Part shown: positions 1-8,753 of the stretch, one piece after another
How the letters are laid out: every line of letters begins with the position of its first letter
How positions within the stretch are numbered: position 1 is the first letter of the stretch
Source: Arenimonas oryziterrae DSM 21050 = YC6267
GTDB lineage: Bacteria > Pseudomonadota > Gammaproteobacteria > Xanthomonadales > Xanthomonadaceae
DNA: 64,000 nt
NCBI RefSeq assembly: GCF_000420545.1
Contig: NZ_ATVD01000006.1
Coordinates: 114,867 to 178,866, forward strand
Direction of reading: 5' to 3'
Notes under the pieces: generated by a model
Told to the model about the DNA's origin: nothing
Databases searched by the model: none
Seen by the model: the letters and a program-made list of their open reading frames with translations, nothing else
Translations under genes and position numbers: made by a program

Positions 1-380
1 TCGACATGCAGGCCGGGCGGACGCATGAGGTCCTGCGGAAAATTCTCCGGTATCAGGATGCGCACTTCGCCGGCGGCACCAGGCGGCAGCGACAGGATCG
101 CCATCGGCAATGCCTCGCGCACGAGGCCGATGCCGAAGCGCGACGTGCTCGCGCGCACCGTGATGTTGATCGCCTGTGCTTCGCCGATGTTGCGCGGCTT
201 GGCGATGAGCGTTGGAAAGAAGTGCGAGCTCTGCCCGCCTTGCTGCTGCTCCCACTCGCCGCCGACCCACAGGCACCGCAGGTCTTTCGGATCCCAGGTG
301 GGCACCTGCCCCGCCGCGACGACGAGTTCCTGGCTGTAGATCGCCGGGTCGGGACGCTTCGGCGGATCCTTCAGCGGCAT
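1..380 (-). CDS. Hypothetical protein, C-terminus cut by the left window edge
   Basis: An open reading frame runs leftward off the window. About 126 residues are visible, beginning MPLKDPPKRPDPAIYSQE. Alternating hydrophobic and polar residues plus many Pro/Gly suggest an all-beta secreted or structural domain, but I do not recognise a family. An in-frame ATG at 470 would add 30 residues rich in Arg and Cys that look non-coding, so I prefer 380. Neither start has a convincing ribosome binding site. The real length is unknown. Confidence 0.5.
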   Translation of the reverse strand, partial: MPLKDPPKRPDPAIYSQELVVAAGQVPTWDPKDLRCLWVGGEWEQQQGGQSSHFFPTLIAKPRNIGEAQAINITVRASTSRFGIGLVREALPMAILSLPPGAAGEVRILIPENFPQDLMRPPGLHV

Positions 381-602
381 GCTCGACGCGGAAGACACGC
401 AGCGGCAACGTTTGCGCGGCGGATGACACCAACTACCCAACCACGCAGCGAGATGGGAAACCTTGGCCATAGGCGTTGTGAACACCTGGGAGGAATGCGA
501 GGGAGTCGCCGGTCACGGATGACCGACACGTGTCGTTCGCAAATTCCAACGCCGGGAAAAGACAAAGGCGGCCAGCAGCCGCCGGTCCGATGCCGTGAAA
601 GG

Positions 603-821
603 CTAACCGCGCTCCATCCAGTCCCGGCACCACTGCGGTGGCTGGAGCTTTTTCTTTGCGACATCGCTGCGCGCGCGCGATCCGGTGTCCGGTCCACCGG
701 TGGTTTTCGTTCCTGCGGTTTCGTGATCGTACGCCGTCGGTCGACGCAGCCAGCCGATGACCAGCGCGAAGCACAGGAACAACACGATCTGCAGGGTCTC
801 TCGATTCATTAGAGCGGACAT
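603..821 (-). CDS. Small single-pass membrane protein of unknown function
   Basis: A 72-residue protein. An N-terminal hydrophobic segment (about residues 8-24, LQIVLFLCFALVIGW) is followed by a charged, Lys/Arg-rich tail ending in PPQWCRDWMERG, so the tail is probably cytoplasmic or peripheral. The start at 821 has a GAGG about 10 nt upstream; a second in-frame ATG at 809 has none. It lies 56 bp downstream of the diiron protein gene on the same strand and may be cotranscribed with it. No family is recognised. Confidence 0.6.
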   Translation of the reverse strand: MSALMNRETLQIVLFLCFALVIGWLRRPTAYDHETAGTKTTGGPDTGSRARSDVAKKKLQPPQWCRDWMERG

Positions 822-877
822 GGGTGTGAACCTCGATGAGGCGGCGGCACGCTGGCCGCCGCCAGGTTTTGTTTTGA

Positions 878-1837
878 TCAGGCAACCGCCGCGAGCAGCG
901 GCGCGAGCGCTGTGCCGATGCGATCCATCTGCGCGGGCGTGACCAGTTCGGCGAGCACGCTCTGGAAGCGCGGTTCCTGCACGCCGGAGACGATGTACTG
1001 CCAGCGATACGCGGCCAGGGTTTCGGCTTCGAGGACCGCGAGCTCTTCGGACGAGAGCTGACGCGGCACGATCTCGGCGAAGTATGCGACGTCGGCGCGC
1101 GCCTGCGGCTGCAGGATGCCGTCGACGGCGCCAACGAGGGCGATGAGATCGTCGACCGCCGCGTCGCGCTGGGACGGCGTCATCTGCGCATCCACACGTC
1201 GCCATTCCAGCTCGTCGAGGATCGCGTGCTGCGATTCTTCGCGCCAATGGAACAGGAACACATCCTTGTACAGCTCCGACAGCGACTCGTCGGGCGCGAT
1301 GCTCTGACGGTAATGCGTCTGGGTAAACAGCTCGATATGGCAGGTCAGGGCCAGCACCGCCCAGGTGCTCGATCCGAGCACGGCGTGCGCGACGGCGTTG
1401 GGATCGGCCGTGCAGACATAGCCCTTGGGCATGAACGCGCCGATCAGCATTTCGATGCGGCGGAACAATTCCTGGTGCTTGATCTCTTCGTCGCTGAAAC
1501 GAACCAGCGCTTCCAGTGCGGTCTGGTCGCCGAACCAGTGATGCTGGCTCAGCTCCAGCATCTTGGCATTGATGAAGCGCTCGACCAGACCAAAGATGTT
1601 GGCGTAGGTGCGGCCCTGGATGTGGCTCATCATGCGGCGTTCGGTCGGATTGCGCAGGCTCGAACGATCGAGGCGGCTCAGGCCGTCGGGCAGGAACTTG
1701 GTATTGAAATCGAAACGCCGGCCCTTGATGACATCGCGGTCGATTTCCCAGCGCACGCGCTTGGAGACTTCGATGACTTTGGCGTAGCGGCTGGATTCGG
1801 TAGCGGTGTGGGCGGTGTCGGTAGCAACAGCATTCAT
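878..1837 (-). CDS. AurF-like diiron N-oxygenase family protein
   Basis: 319 residues, mostly helical as expected for a ferritin-like four-helix bundle. Metal ligands can be read: an ExxH in SDEEIKHQE, a later Glu in HIELFTQTHY, and HxxxExxH in FHWREESQHAILDE. The last spacing is that of p-aminobenzoate N-oxygenase AurF (known for the family). Such enzymes oxygenate amines or related substrates at a non-heme diiron site, so a cytoplasmic oxygenase is inferred; the substrate cannot be read from the sequence. It lies downstream of, and on the same strand as, an AraC regulator. A general ferritin-like protein is the main alternative. Confidence 0.65.
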   Translation of the reverse strand: MNAVATDTAHTATESSRYAKVIEVSKRVRWEIDRDVIKGRRFDFNTKFLPDGLSRLDRSSLRNPTERRMMSHIQGRTYANIFGLVERFINAKMLELSQHHWFGDQTALEALVRFSDEEIKHQELFRRIEMLIGAFMPKGYVCTADPNAVAHAVLGSSTWAVLALTCHIELFTQTHYRQSIAPDESLSELYKDVFLFHWREESQHAILDELEWRRVDAQMTPSQRDAAVDDLIALVGAVDGILQPQARADVAYFAEIVPRQLSSEELAVLEAETLAAYRWQYIVSGVQEPRFQSVLAELVTPAQMDRIGTALAPLLAAVA

Positions 1838-1953
1838 GGGAGAAATCCTTGGTCGATGGGGAGTGGCGCTAGTGCGATGCCATTGTTCCGGCACACCCAC
1901 TTGCCACGCTCCACCGGGCGTCCTGCCCGTTTGTCCCGGAATCCGCCGATGAC

Positions 1954-2976
1954 TCAGGCAGCGACCGATTGCCCCTGTTTGCGTCGCCACGTGGCCGGCG
2001 GCATGCCCACCATGCGTTTGAAGGCGCGGCCAAACGCCGCCTCGGAATCGTAACCACTGCGCAGCGCGATCGACAACACGCTCGACTGGCTTTCGCGCAA
2101 CATGCGCGCGGCCAGTTGCATGCGCCACTGCGCGAGATACTGGATCGGTGGCAAACCGACCAGGGCGACGAAACGTTCGTGCAGGGCCGAACGCGACAGG
2201 CCGACCTGATTGCCGAGCTCGTCGATACTCCAGTCGGCCGCGGGATTTTCGTGCAGCAGCGACAGGGCGCGACCGACGAAACGATCGCGCAATCCGGCCA
2301 ACCAACCGGTCGAGGCGTCGGGCATTTCATCGATGTGGCGGCGGATCGCGTCGACGAACATCATCTCGCTCAGGCGTTCGAGCAAGGCTTCGCTGCCCGG
2401 GCGCCGGCTGCCGGATTCGGAGGCCGCCAGCTGCGCGAACTGCGCGCCCCAGGTCGTGCCGGCACTGGCGGGCAGATGCAACAGCCGCGGCAAAGTCGCG
2501 AGCAGCGGATTGAAGGGCCGGCGGTCGCAGCCGATGAAGCCGCAAATCAGCGAGGTACTGACTTCGTAGTCCTTGCCTGGTTCGCCGCCGCAGGACGGCG
2601 GCCCCGGAATCGGCATCCGCTCTTGCGCGACGCGGAACGGCCGATTGTGCAGTTGCATCTCCCGCGTCCAGTCGGCGCCGGGATCCGCGCGCAGCCCCGG
2701 CGCGCTCGACACCACATGCGGGTCGCCCTGCGGCAGGATGATGATGTCGCCTTCGCGCATGCGCAGCGGCGGCTCGCCCTGCACCGCGATCCAGCATTCG
2801 CCGCGCGTGACCACGTGGTAGTCGATGACCTGGTCGACTTCGGGCATCACCATCGCGGCGATGTCGCGCGAACCCGGCGCTTGGGCCAGCCATTGGCCGC
2901 CGCAGGCCAGGTCGAAGAACATCGAGCTGCGCAGGCGCACGGTGCGCAGCACATCCGAAAGCGTGTCGTGGCTCAT
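1954..2976 (-). CDS. AraC family transcriptional regulator with cupin sensor domain
   Basis: 340 residues. The N-terminal two thirds form a cupin-like sensor of the type found in this AraC subgroup, with GDIIILPQGDPHVV near residue 75. The C-terminal ~100 residues hold two helix-turn-helix motifs (WSIDELGNQVGLSRSALHERF and IALRSGYDSEAAFGRAFKR) ending in the usual GMPPATWRR. The start has GGAGGT about 7 nt upstream. It is 116 bp upstream of the AurF-like gene on the same strand and divergent from the methyltransferase/MAPEG pair, so it may control either. The ligand is unknown. Confidence 0.9.
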   Translation of the reverse strand: MSHDTLSDVLRTVRLRSSMFFDLACGGQWLAQAPGSRDIAAMVMPEVDQVIDYHVVTRGECWIAVQGEPPLRMREGDIIILPQGDPHVVSSAPGLRADPGADWTREMQLHNRPFRVAQERMPIPGPPSCGGEPGKDYEVSTSLICGFIGCDRRPFNPLLATLPRLLHLPASAGTTWGAQFAQLAASESGSRRPGSEALLERLSEMMFVDAIRRHIDEMPDASTGWLAGLRDRFVGRALSLLHENPAADWSIDELGNQVGLSRSALHERFVALVGLPPIQYLAQWRMQLAARMLRESQSSVLSIALRSGYDSEAAFGRAFKRMVGMPPATWRRKQGQSVAA

Positions 2977-3153
2977 GGGCGCACCTCCCGGGGAGGGATT
3001 CTCCCGACGGCCGATTCTGGCAGAGCCGCCGCCGGCGTCGCTACGCCGGGGCGGCAGTTCCGGACGCCGGGAAGAATGGCGAGGCGTTTCGGTCAAGCCG
3101 CGGCGCGGGGCGCGACGAACAATGGCGGCGAGCCCTCCCACCCGGAAACCGTC

Positions 3154-3996
3154 ATGTCCTCGTCCACCGAGAAACCCCGCCCCATCGCCGTGCCCAAGCC
3201 CGATTTCACCGCCGTCAAACAGCGTCAGCAAGCCACCTGGGCCAGCGGCGATTTCGCCGTGATCGGTACGACCCTGCAGATCGTCGGCGAAACCCTGGCC
3301 GAGGCCGCCGATATTCGTGCCGGCGAGCTCGTGCTCGATGTCGCTGCCGGCAATGGCAATGCCAGTCTCGCGGCGGCGCGGCGTTTCGCCCAGGTCACTT
3401 CCACCGACTATGTGCCGGCCCTGCTCGCCCGCGGCGCCGAGCGCGCACGCGCCGAGGGACTGAACATCCGCTTCCAGACCGCCGACGCCGAGGCGCTGCC
3501 GTTTCACGACGGCAGTTTCGATACCGCGTTGTCGACATTCGGCGTGATGTTCACGCCCGACCATGCGCGTGCCGCCGACGAGCTGATGCGCGTGGTGCGC
3601 GTCGATGGTCGCATTGCCCTGGCCAACTGGACGCCGGAAGGTTTTGTCGGCCGCCTGTTCGAGGTCATCGGCCGGCGACTGCCGCCGCCTCCGGGCGTGG
3701 ACTCGCCGGCACTCTGGGGCACGGAGCCGCATATCGTGCGTCTGTTCGGTCGGCAGGCCTTCGATATCCGTTGCGAGCGGCGGATGTTCCATATGCGCTA
3801 CGCGTCGGCCGCGCACTGGCTGCAGGTGTTCCGCGATTTCTACGGCCCGACCCACCAGGCGTTCGCGGCGCTCGATGCCGCCGGTCAGCAGTCTTTGGCG
3901 GCCGACATCACCGCGCTGCTCGAAAGCATGAATATCGGCGGCCCGGAGTCGCTGGTGGTTCCGGCAGAATATCTACAGGTCGTCATCGTCAAATGA
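3154..3996 (+). CDS. Class I SAM-dependent methyltransferase (UbiE/Methyltransf_11 type)
   Basis: 280 residues. A Rossmann-fold methyltransferase core with the SAM-binding glycine motif VLDVAAGNGNAS (about residues 64-75), an acidic residue after the second strand (TSTDYVPALL), the motif TADAEALPF and the post-core FDTALSTFGVMF. These fit small-molecule methyltransferases. The substrate is not evident. The MAPEG gene starts 17 bp after the stop, so the two are probably cotranscribed, divergent from the AraC gene. Confidence 0.85.
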   Translation: MSSSTEKPRPIAVPKPDFTAVKQRQQATWASGDFAVIGTTLQIVGETLAEAADIRAGELVLDVAAGNGNASLAAARRFAQVTSTDYVPALLARGAERARAEGLNIRFQTADAEALPFHDGSFDTALSTFGVMFTPDHARAADELMRVVRVDGRIALANWTPEGFVGRLFEVIGRRLPPPPGVDSPALWGTEPHIVRLFGRQAFDIRCERRMFHMRYASAAHWLQVFRDFYGPTHQAFAALDAAGQQSLAADITALLESMNIGGPESLVVPAEYLQVVIVK

Positions 3997-4013
3997 CTGG
4001 CCAGGAGAACGTC

Positions 4014-4436
4014 ATGTCCTTCCCGCTCTGGATGCTGTTGGGCTTCGCGATGTGGACCGCCGCGATCCTGGTGTTCGCCATCGGCACGTACCGCTTCAGT
4101 CACATCTTCACCGGTCGCGCCGGCATGGCCTCGTTCCCCGCCGACGGTCGCGACGGTGCGGCCTGGTACCAGCGCGCGATGCGCGCACATGCCAACTGCG
4201 TGGAAAACCTGCCGCTGTTCACCGTGGTGGTGTTCGCCCTGCAGGCGAGCGGCATTTCCAGCGGCACCGCCGATGCCCTAGCGGGGGCCGCACTGGCGGC
4301 GCGCATCGTGCAGTCGCTGGTGCATATCTCCTCGGTGCAAACCGACTGCATCGTCACGATCCGCTTCACGTTCTTCTTCGTGCAGCTGCTGTGCTTCGTC
4401 GGCATCGCGGGCATCGTGTTCGCCCAGCTCCGGTAG
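4014..4436 (+). CDS. MAPEG family membrane protein
   Basis: 140 residues with four predicted transmembrane helices. The MAPEG pattern is visible: RAMRAHANCVENLPLFTVVV in the middle, then AARIVQSLVHISSVQT. Members of this family are glutathione-dependent or related membrane proteins; bacterial ones are mostly uncharacterised. The start is set by an AGGAG 7 nt upstream. It follows the methyltransferase closely. Confidence 0.85.
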   Translation: MSFPLWMLLGFAMWTAAILVFAIGTYRFSHIFTGRAGMASFPADGRDGAAWYQRAMRAHANCVENLPLFTVVVFALQASGISSGTADALAGAALAARIVQSLVHISSVQTDCIVTIRFTFFFVQLLCFVGIAGIVFAQLR

Positions 4437-4556
4437 CGGCCAGCCCGCGGGGGCGCCGATAGTCTGCCCAACTTGTGGGCCATGCCGGCAGGCGCGATCC
4501 TTGGGAACAATGCCTGTCTCGTGCCGACCCCGGCGCATCCACCAAGGACGGCCGCT

Positions 4557-5771
4557 GTGCGCGCATTCTTCCTGTTGCTGCTGTTGTTGCCTTGCGGTGC
4601 GATCGCCGCCGAGCCCGCGCCGGTCAAAGGCTCGCTGACCCTGCGCCATGTCTCGGCCGATGTCTGGCAGGCGGACTACCGTTTCAGCGAGGCCGTGGAT
4701 GCGGTGGACTTCGGTCCGGCGGTCGTGAATTTCCGCCGCGAGGCCTGGACCGTGGCCACGCCGGGTGTCGAGCTCGCCGGCGATGCGGACAACGAACTCC
4801 TGCGCAGCACCGGCGCGCCGTTCAAGTCTTTGCGCGTCGCCGTGCACCAGTACAACCCCTGGGCGCACAACGCCTACGTGCCGATGGACCGCCACAGCGA
4901 CGGCGGCACGGCGATCTATCTGGGCCACTTCATGGGCCGTGTGAAACAGCACGGCGCGGAGCGCGCCCTGTTGCTACATATCCGCCTGCAAGGTCTGCGC
5001 GGCGAGACGACCTTCCTGCCCGAAGAAGCCAATCGCGACCTCGGCGTCTACGCGTATTTCGGCCCGCAGAAGATTCCTGCGACCGGCGCCCTGCGCGTGC
5101 TCATCGATCCGGCGACGCCCGCGTGGATCCGCGAATCGCTGGCCGAAACCGCTTCGAAGCTCGCCGTCGTCTATGCGCGCGAACTCGGCCGCCCCGCGCC
5201 GGCGACGCTGGCGCTGATCGTCGGTGCCAACGGACTCGCGAAACCGGGTTACTCGATCAAGGGCGGCGCGATGCCCGGCCAGATCGTCTACACCCTGGAA
5301 GGCAGCGACCTGGCGAAGGGCTCGCCGCAGGGCCGTCATCGCATGCAGCAGCTCGCGGCGCACGAACTCGCGCATGTCTGGCAGATGCAGGTCGCGCGCG
5401 GCGGCATCGGCGACACGCAGCCCTGGGTGCATGAAGGCGGCGCCGAAGTCCTGTCGCTGCAGGCGCTGGAAGCGGCGGGCATGTGGACGCATGCCGAGGT
5501 CGTCGAGCTGACAACCAAAATGCAGGGCGAATGCCGCGAGTCAGAAGCCAAGCACGCCGCGGATCCGTCGCTGCCCTTGGTCTGGCGCGAGCACTACACG
5601 TGCGGGCTGATGCGATTCGGAGCGACGGGCGTGGATGCGTTCACGCTGTGGAAGCGCCTGATGGCGCGCACGGAAGCGACCGGCGAGCCGTACTCGGAAT
5701 CGATGGTCGAGGCCGTGGTCGCGGAAGGCGCGGGTTCGGCGCAGGCGACGTCGGCCAGTCCTCAGGAGTAA
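4557..5771 (+). CDS. Secreted gluzincin-like zinc metallopeptidase (HExxH, peptidase MA-like)
   Basis: 404 residues starting at GTG with AAGGA 7 nt upstream. The start is followed at once by a signal peptide (FFLLLLLLPCGAIAA), so the protein is exported. Residues 269-273 are HELAH; about 24 residues on, WVHEGGAEVLS supplies the third ligand Glu (E293), a gluzincin spacing. The N-terminal half (residues 20-190) resembles a beta-sandwich like that preceding M1/M61-type catalytic domains, though I cannot assign it. An upstream in-frame ATG at 4473 would bury the signal peptide, so it is rejected. A strong terminator follows. Confidence 0.75.
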   Translation: MRAFFLLLLLLPCGAIAAEPAPVKGSLTLRHVSADVWQADYRFSEAVDAVDFGPAVVNFRREAWTVATPGVELAGDADNELLRSTGAPFKSLRVAVHQYNPWAHNAYVPMDRHSDGGTAIYLGHFMGRVKQHGAERALLLHIRLQGLRGETTFLPEEANRDLGVYAYFGPQKIPATGALRVLIDPATPAWIRESLAETASKLAVVYARELGRPAPATLALIVGANGLAKPGYSIKGGAMPGQIVYTLEGSDLAKGSPQGRHRMQQLAAHELAHVWQMQVARGGIGDTQPWVHEGGAEVLSLQALEAAGMWTHAEVVELTTKMQGECRESEAKHAADPSLPLVWREHYTCGLMRFGATGVDAFTLWKRLMARTEATGEPYSESMVEAVVAEGAGSAQATSASPQE

Positions 5772-5789
5772 CTATCGCGACACCCACAA

Positions 5790-5820
5790 AAAGGGCGGCC
5801 CTGGGCCGCCCTTTCTTTTT
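5790..5820. terminator. Bidirectional rho-independent terminator
   Basis: A perfect 11-bp inverted repeat (AAAGGGCGGCC, 3-nt loop, GGCCGCCCTTT) is followed by a T run on the plus strand and preceded by an A run, so it can also work on the minus strand. It separates the convergent metallopeptidase gene and aceE. Confidence 0.85.
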
Positions 5821-5836
5821 GCGATGATCGCGCCGA

Positions 5837-8518
5837 TCACACGCCGATCGGATTGCTCTTCTCGGGATCGATCTTGTACTGCTTGATCGCGCGGGCGACG
5901 TCCTTCGCGCTCATCTTGCCTTCGGCCGCCAAGGCCGCGATCGCGGCGTGCGCGATGTAGTAGCGGTCGACTTCGAAGAAGCGGCGCAGGTTCGCGCGCG
6001 TATCCGAGCGGCCGAAGCCGTCGGTGCCGAGCACGGTGTAGCGCGCGGGCACGAAGGCGCGGATCTGATCGGCGAACGCACGCACGTAATCGGTCGCGGC
6101 GATGACCGGACCGGTGCGGCCTTCCAGGCATTGCGTGACATAGGCCTTGCGCTGCTCGGCTTCCGGATGCAGACGGTTCCAGCGTTCGGCGTCGAACCCG
6201 TCGCGACGCAGTTCATTGAAGCTCGGGCAGCTCCAGATGTCGGCGCTGATGCCGAAATCCTTGTCGAGCAGTTCCGCCGCCGCGATCGCCTCGCGCAGGA
6301 TCGTGCCGCTGCCGAGCAGTTGCACGCGCAGCTCGCCCTTCTTGGCCTTGCCCGCGTCCTTCAGCAGATACATGCCCTTGAGGATGCCCGCTTCCGCACC
6401 CGCCGGCATTTCCGGGTGGGTGTAGTTTTCGTTCATCAAGGTCAGGTAGTAGTACTCGTCGCGCTGCTCGGTGAGCATGCGCTTCATGCCGTCCTGCACG
6501 ATGACGGTGACTTCGAAGCCGAAGGTCGGGTCATACGATTTGCAGTTCGGAATCGCGCCGGCGAGCAGATGCGAGTGGCCGTCTTCGTGCTGCAGGCCTT
6601 CGCCGTTGAGCGTGGTGCGGCCCGCGGTCGCACCGAGCAGGAAGCCGCGCGCGCGCATGTCGGCGGCCTGCCAGGCGCTGTCGCCGATGCGCTGGAAGCC
6701 GAACATCGAGTAGAAGATGTAGAACGGCAGCATCGGCTGGTTGTTGGTGGAATAACTCGTCGCCGCCGCGAGCCAGCTGCTGAACGCGCCCGCTTCGGTG
6801 ATGCCTTCTTCCAGCACCTGGCCGGCGGTGTCCTCGCGGTAGTACATCAGCTGGTCGGCATCGACCGGCTTGTACTTCTGGCCGAACGGCGCGTAGATGC
6901 CGATCTGTCGGAACAGGCCTTCCATGCCGAAGGTGCGCGCTTCGTCGGCGACGATCGGCACGACGCGCGGACCGACATCCTTGTCGCGCAGGATGATGTT
7001 GAGCGTCTGCACGAAGCTCATCGTCGTGCTGATCTCACGCTCGCCGGAGGATTTGAGCAGGCGGTCGAACGCGCTGAGCTCGGGCACCGGGAAACTCTGG
7101 TCGGCTTTCGCGCGGCGCTGCGGCAGCGAGCCGCCGCGGGCTTCGCGACGCTGCTTGAGGTACTGGATCTCGGGCGAGTCGTTGCCCGGATGGAAGAACG
7201 CGAGGCTCTCGAGCTGGTCGTCGCTGATCGGCACCTGGAAACGGTCGCGGAAGATCTTCACCGCTTCGGTGTCGAGCTTCTTGGTGTTGTGCGTGGGATT
7301 GAGCGACTCGCCGGCCGCGCCCATGCCGTACCCCTTCACCGTCTTGGCGAGGATCACGGTCGGCTGGCCCTTGTGCGCAACCGCTGCGGCATACGCGGCG
7401 TGCACCTTGTGCGGATCATGGCCACCGCGGTTCAGGCGACGGATGTCCTCGTCGCTGAGGTTGGCGACGAGCGCCTTGGTCTCGGGATACTTGCCGAAGA
7501 AATTCTCGCGCGTGTACGCGCCACCGAAGGCCTTGCAGTTCTGGTATTCGCCGTCGACGGTTTCCATCATGAGCTTGCGCAGCATGCCGGAGTTGTCGCG
7601 CGCCAGAAGCGGATCCCAGTAGCTGCCCCAGATGACTTTGAGCACGTTCCAGCCGGCACCGCGGAAGCTGCCTTCGAGCTCCTGGATGATCTTGCCGTTG
7701 CCGCGCACCGGACCGTCGAGACGCTGCAGGTTGCAGTTGACGACGAAGCACAGGTTGTCGAGGCCTTCGCGGCCGGCGAGCGCGATCGCGCCGAGCGATT
7801 CCGGTTCGTCGGTTTCACCGTCGCCCAGGAAGCACCAGATCTTGCGATCCGTCTTGGGCATGAGGCCGCGGCCTTCGAGGTATTTCCAGAAGCGCGCCTG
7901 GTAGATCGCGCTGATCGGGCCAAGGCCCATCGATACGGTCGCAGTCTGCCAGTAGTTCGGCATCAGCCACGGATGCGGATACGAGCTGATGCCCTGGCCG
8001 TCGACTTCCATGCGGAAATTGTCGATCTGGCTTTCGCTGATGCGGCCTTCGAGGAAGGAGCGCGCATAGATGCCCGGCGAGCTGTGGCCCTGGATGTACA
8101 GCAGGTCGCCCGGGTGATCGGCGGACGGGGCGCGCCAGAAATGGTTGAAGCCGACGTCGTAGAGCGTTGCGCTGGAAGCGAAGCTGGCAATGTGGCCGCC
8201 GAGTTCGCCGGGCTTGCGGTTCGCGCGTACGACCATCGCCATCGCGTTCCAGCGGATCATGGAACGGATGCGCCATTCCATCGCCGGGTCGCCGTCCATC
8301 GGCGGTTCGAGATGCGCGGGAATGGTGTTGATGTATTCGGTGGTCGGTTGGAACGGCAGCTGCGCACCGGCGCGGCGGGTCAGTTCGACCATGCGCTCGA
8401 GCAGGTGATGGGCGCGCTCGGGACCGTCGTGGTCGAGTACCGCCTTGAGGGATTCGATCCACTCGCGGGTTTCTTTCGGATCCGCGTCGGTGTCCAGGAT
8501 GTCGTTCAGCCAGCTCAT
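5837..8518 (-). CDS. aceE: Pyruvate dehydrogenase E1 component, homodimeric type
   Basis: 893 residues, close to the 887 of E. coli AceE. E1 decarboxylates pyruvate with thiamine diphosphate and transfers the acetyl group to the E2 lipoyl domain. The ThDP site is visible (FLGDGETDEPESLGA, then VVNCNLQRLDGP), as are the family blocks GHSSPGIYARSFLEGR and KTVKGYGMGAAGE. The start ATG at 8518 follows AAAGAGGATCGCA. No aceF or lpd is adjacent; E1 standing apart from E2/E3 is inferred to be normal for this lineage. A palindromic repeat lies upstream. Confidence 0.97.
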   Translation of the reverse strand: MSWLNDILDTDADPKETREWIESLKAVLDHDGPERAHHLLERMVELTRRAGAQLPFQPTTEYINTIPAHLEPPMDGDPAMEWRIRSMIRWNAMAMVVRANRKPGELGGHIASFASSATLYDVGFNHFWRAPSADHPGDLLYIQGHSSPGIYARSFLEGRISESQIDNFRMEVDGQGISSYPHPWLMPNYWQTATVSMGLGPISAIYQARFWKYLEGRGLMPKTDRKIWCFLGDGETDEPESLGAIALAGREGLDNLCFVVNCNLQRLDGPVRGNGKIIQELEGSFRGAGWNVLKVIWGSYWDPLLARDNSGMLRKLMMETVDGEYQNCKAFGGAYTRENFFGKYPETKALVANLSDEDIRRLNRGGHDPHKVHAAYAAAVAHKGQPTVILAKTVKGYGMGAAGESLNPTHNTKKLDTEAVKIFRDRFQVPISDDQLESLAFFHPGNDSPEIQYLKQRREARGGSLPQRRAKADQSFPVPELSAFDRLLKSSGEREISTTMSFVQTLNIILRDKDVGPRVVPIVADEARTFGMEGLFRQIGIYAPFGQKYKPVDADQLMYYREDTAGQVLEEGITEAGAFSSWLAAATSYSTNNQPMLPFYIFYSMFGFQRIGDSAWQAADMRARGFLLGATAGRTTLNGEGLQHEDGHSHLLAGAIPNCKSYDPTFGFEVTVIVQDGMKRMLTEQRDEYYYLTLMNENYTHPEMPAGAEAGILKGMYLLKDAGKAKKGELRVQLLGSGTILREAIAAAELLDKDFGISADIWSCPSFNELRRDGFDAERWNRLHPEAEQRKAYVTQCLEGRTGPVIAATDYVRAFADQIRAFVPARYTVLGTDGFGRSDTRANLRRFFEVDRYYIAHAAIAALAAEGKMSAKDVARAIKQYKIDPEKSNPIGV

Positions 8519-8644
8519 TGCGATCCTCTTTCACCACGCGTCGGGCGCGGCGCTGTGTCGGTCGTAGGAACTGGCAAGTTTAGCGCAGGGGGCGGGAAAG
8601 GGGCGCTACGGGTGGGTATGGTGGGGTTTGCGCAAATTGATGCG

Positions 8645-8735
8645 CCCCTCACCCTGGCCCTCTCCCCGGTGGGGAGAGGGAGAACATCGCGGCACTCCCT
8701 CTCCCCGCGCGCGGGGAGAGGGCCGGGGTGAGGGG
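8645..8735. repeat. Long imperfect palindrome (REP-like element, copy 1)
   Basis: Two 23-nt arms (8645-8667 and 8713-8735) are reverse complements with one mismatch. Each arm also contains a smaller CTCCCC/GGGGAG hairpin. It fills most of the spacer between maeB and aceE, two genes on the same strand. Related shorter copies are at about 21226 and 27982. This looks like a dispersed intergenic palindrome, perhaps mobilised by a RAYT transposase elsewhere (inference). Confidence 0.8.
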
Positions 8736-8753
8736 CAGCTCGACGAAGCGCGC

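Noticed and set aside
5948..8731. A 927-codon open frame antisense to aceE on the plus strand
   Set aside because: Caused by strong GC bias at third positions; the opposite strand encodes a full-length, motif-complete AceE and this frame shows no family motifs.
8645..8735. CRISPR-like or terminator interpretation of the palindrome
   Set aside because: Only one inverted pair without regular spacers, and no T run follows the hairpins.
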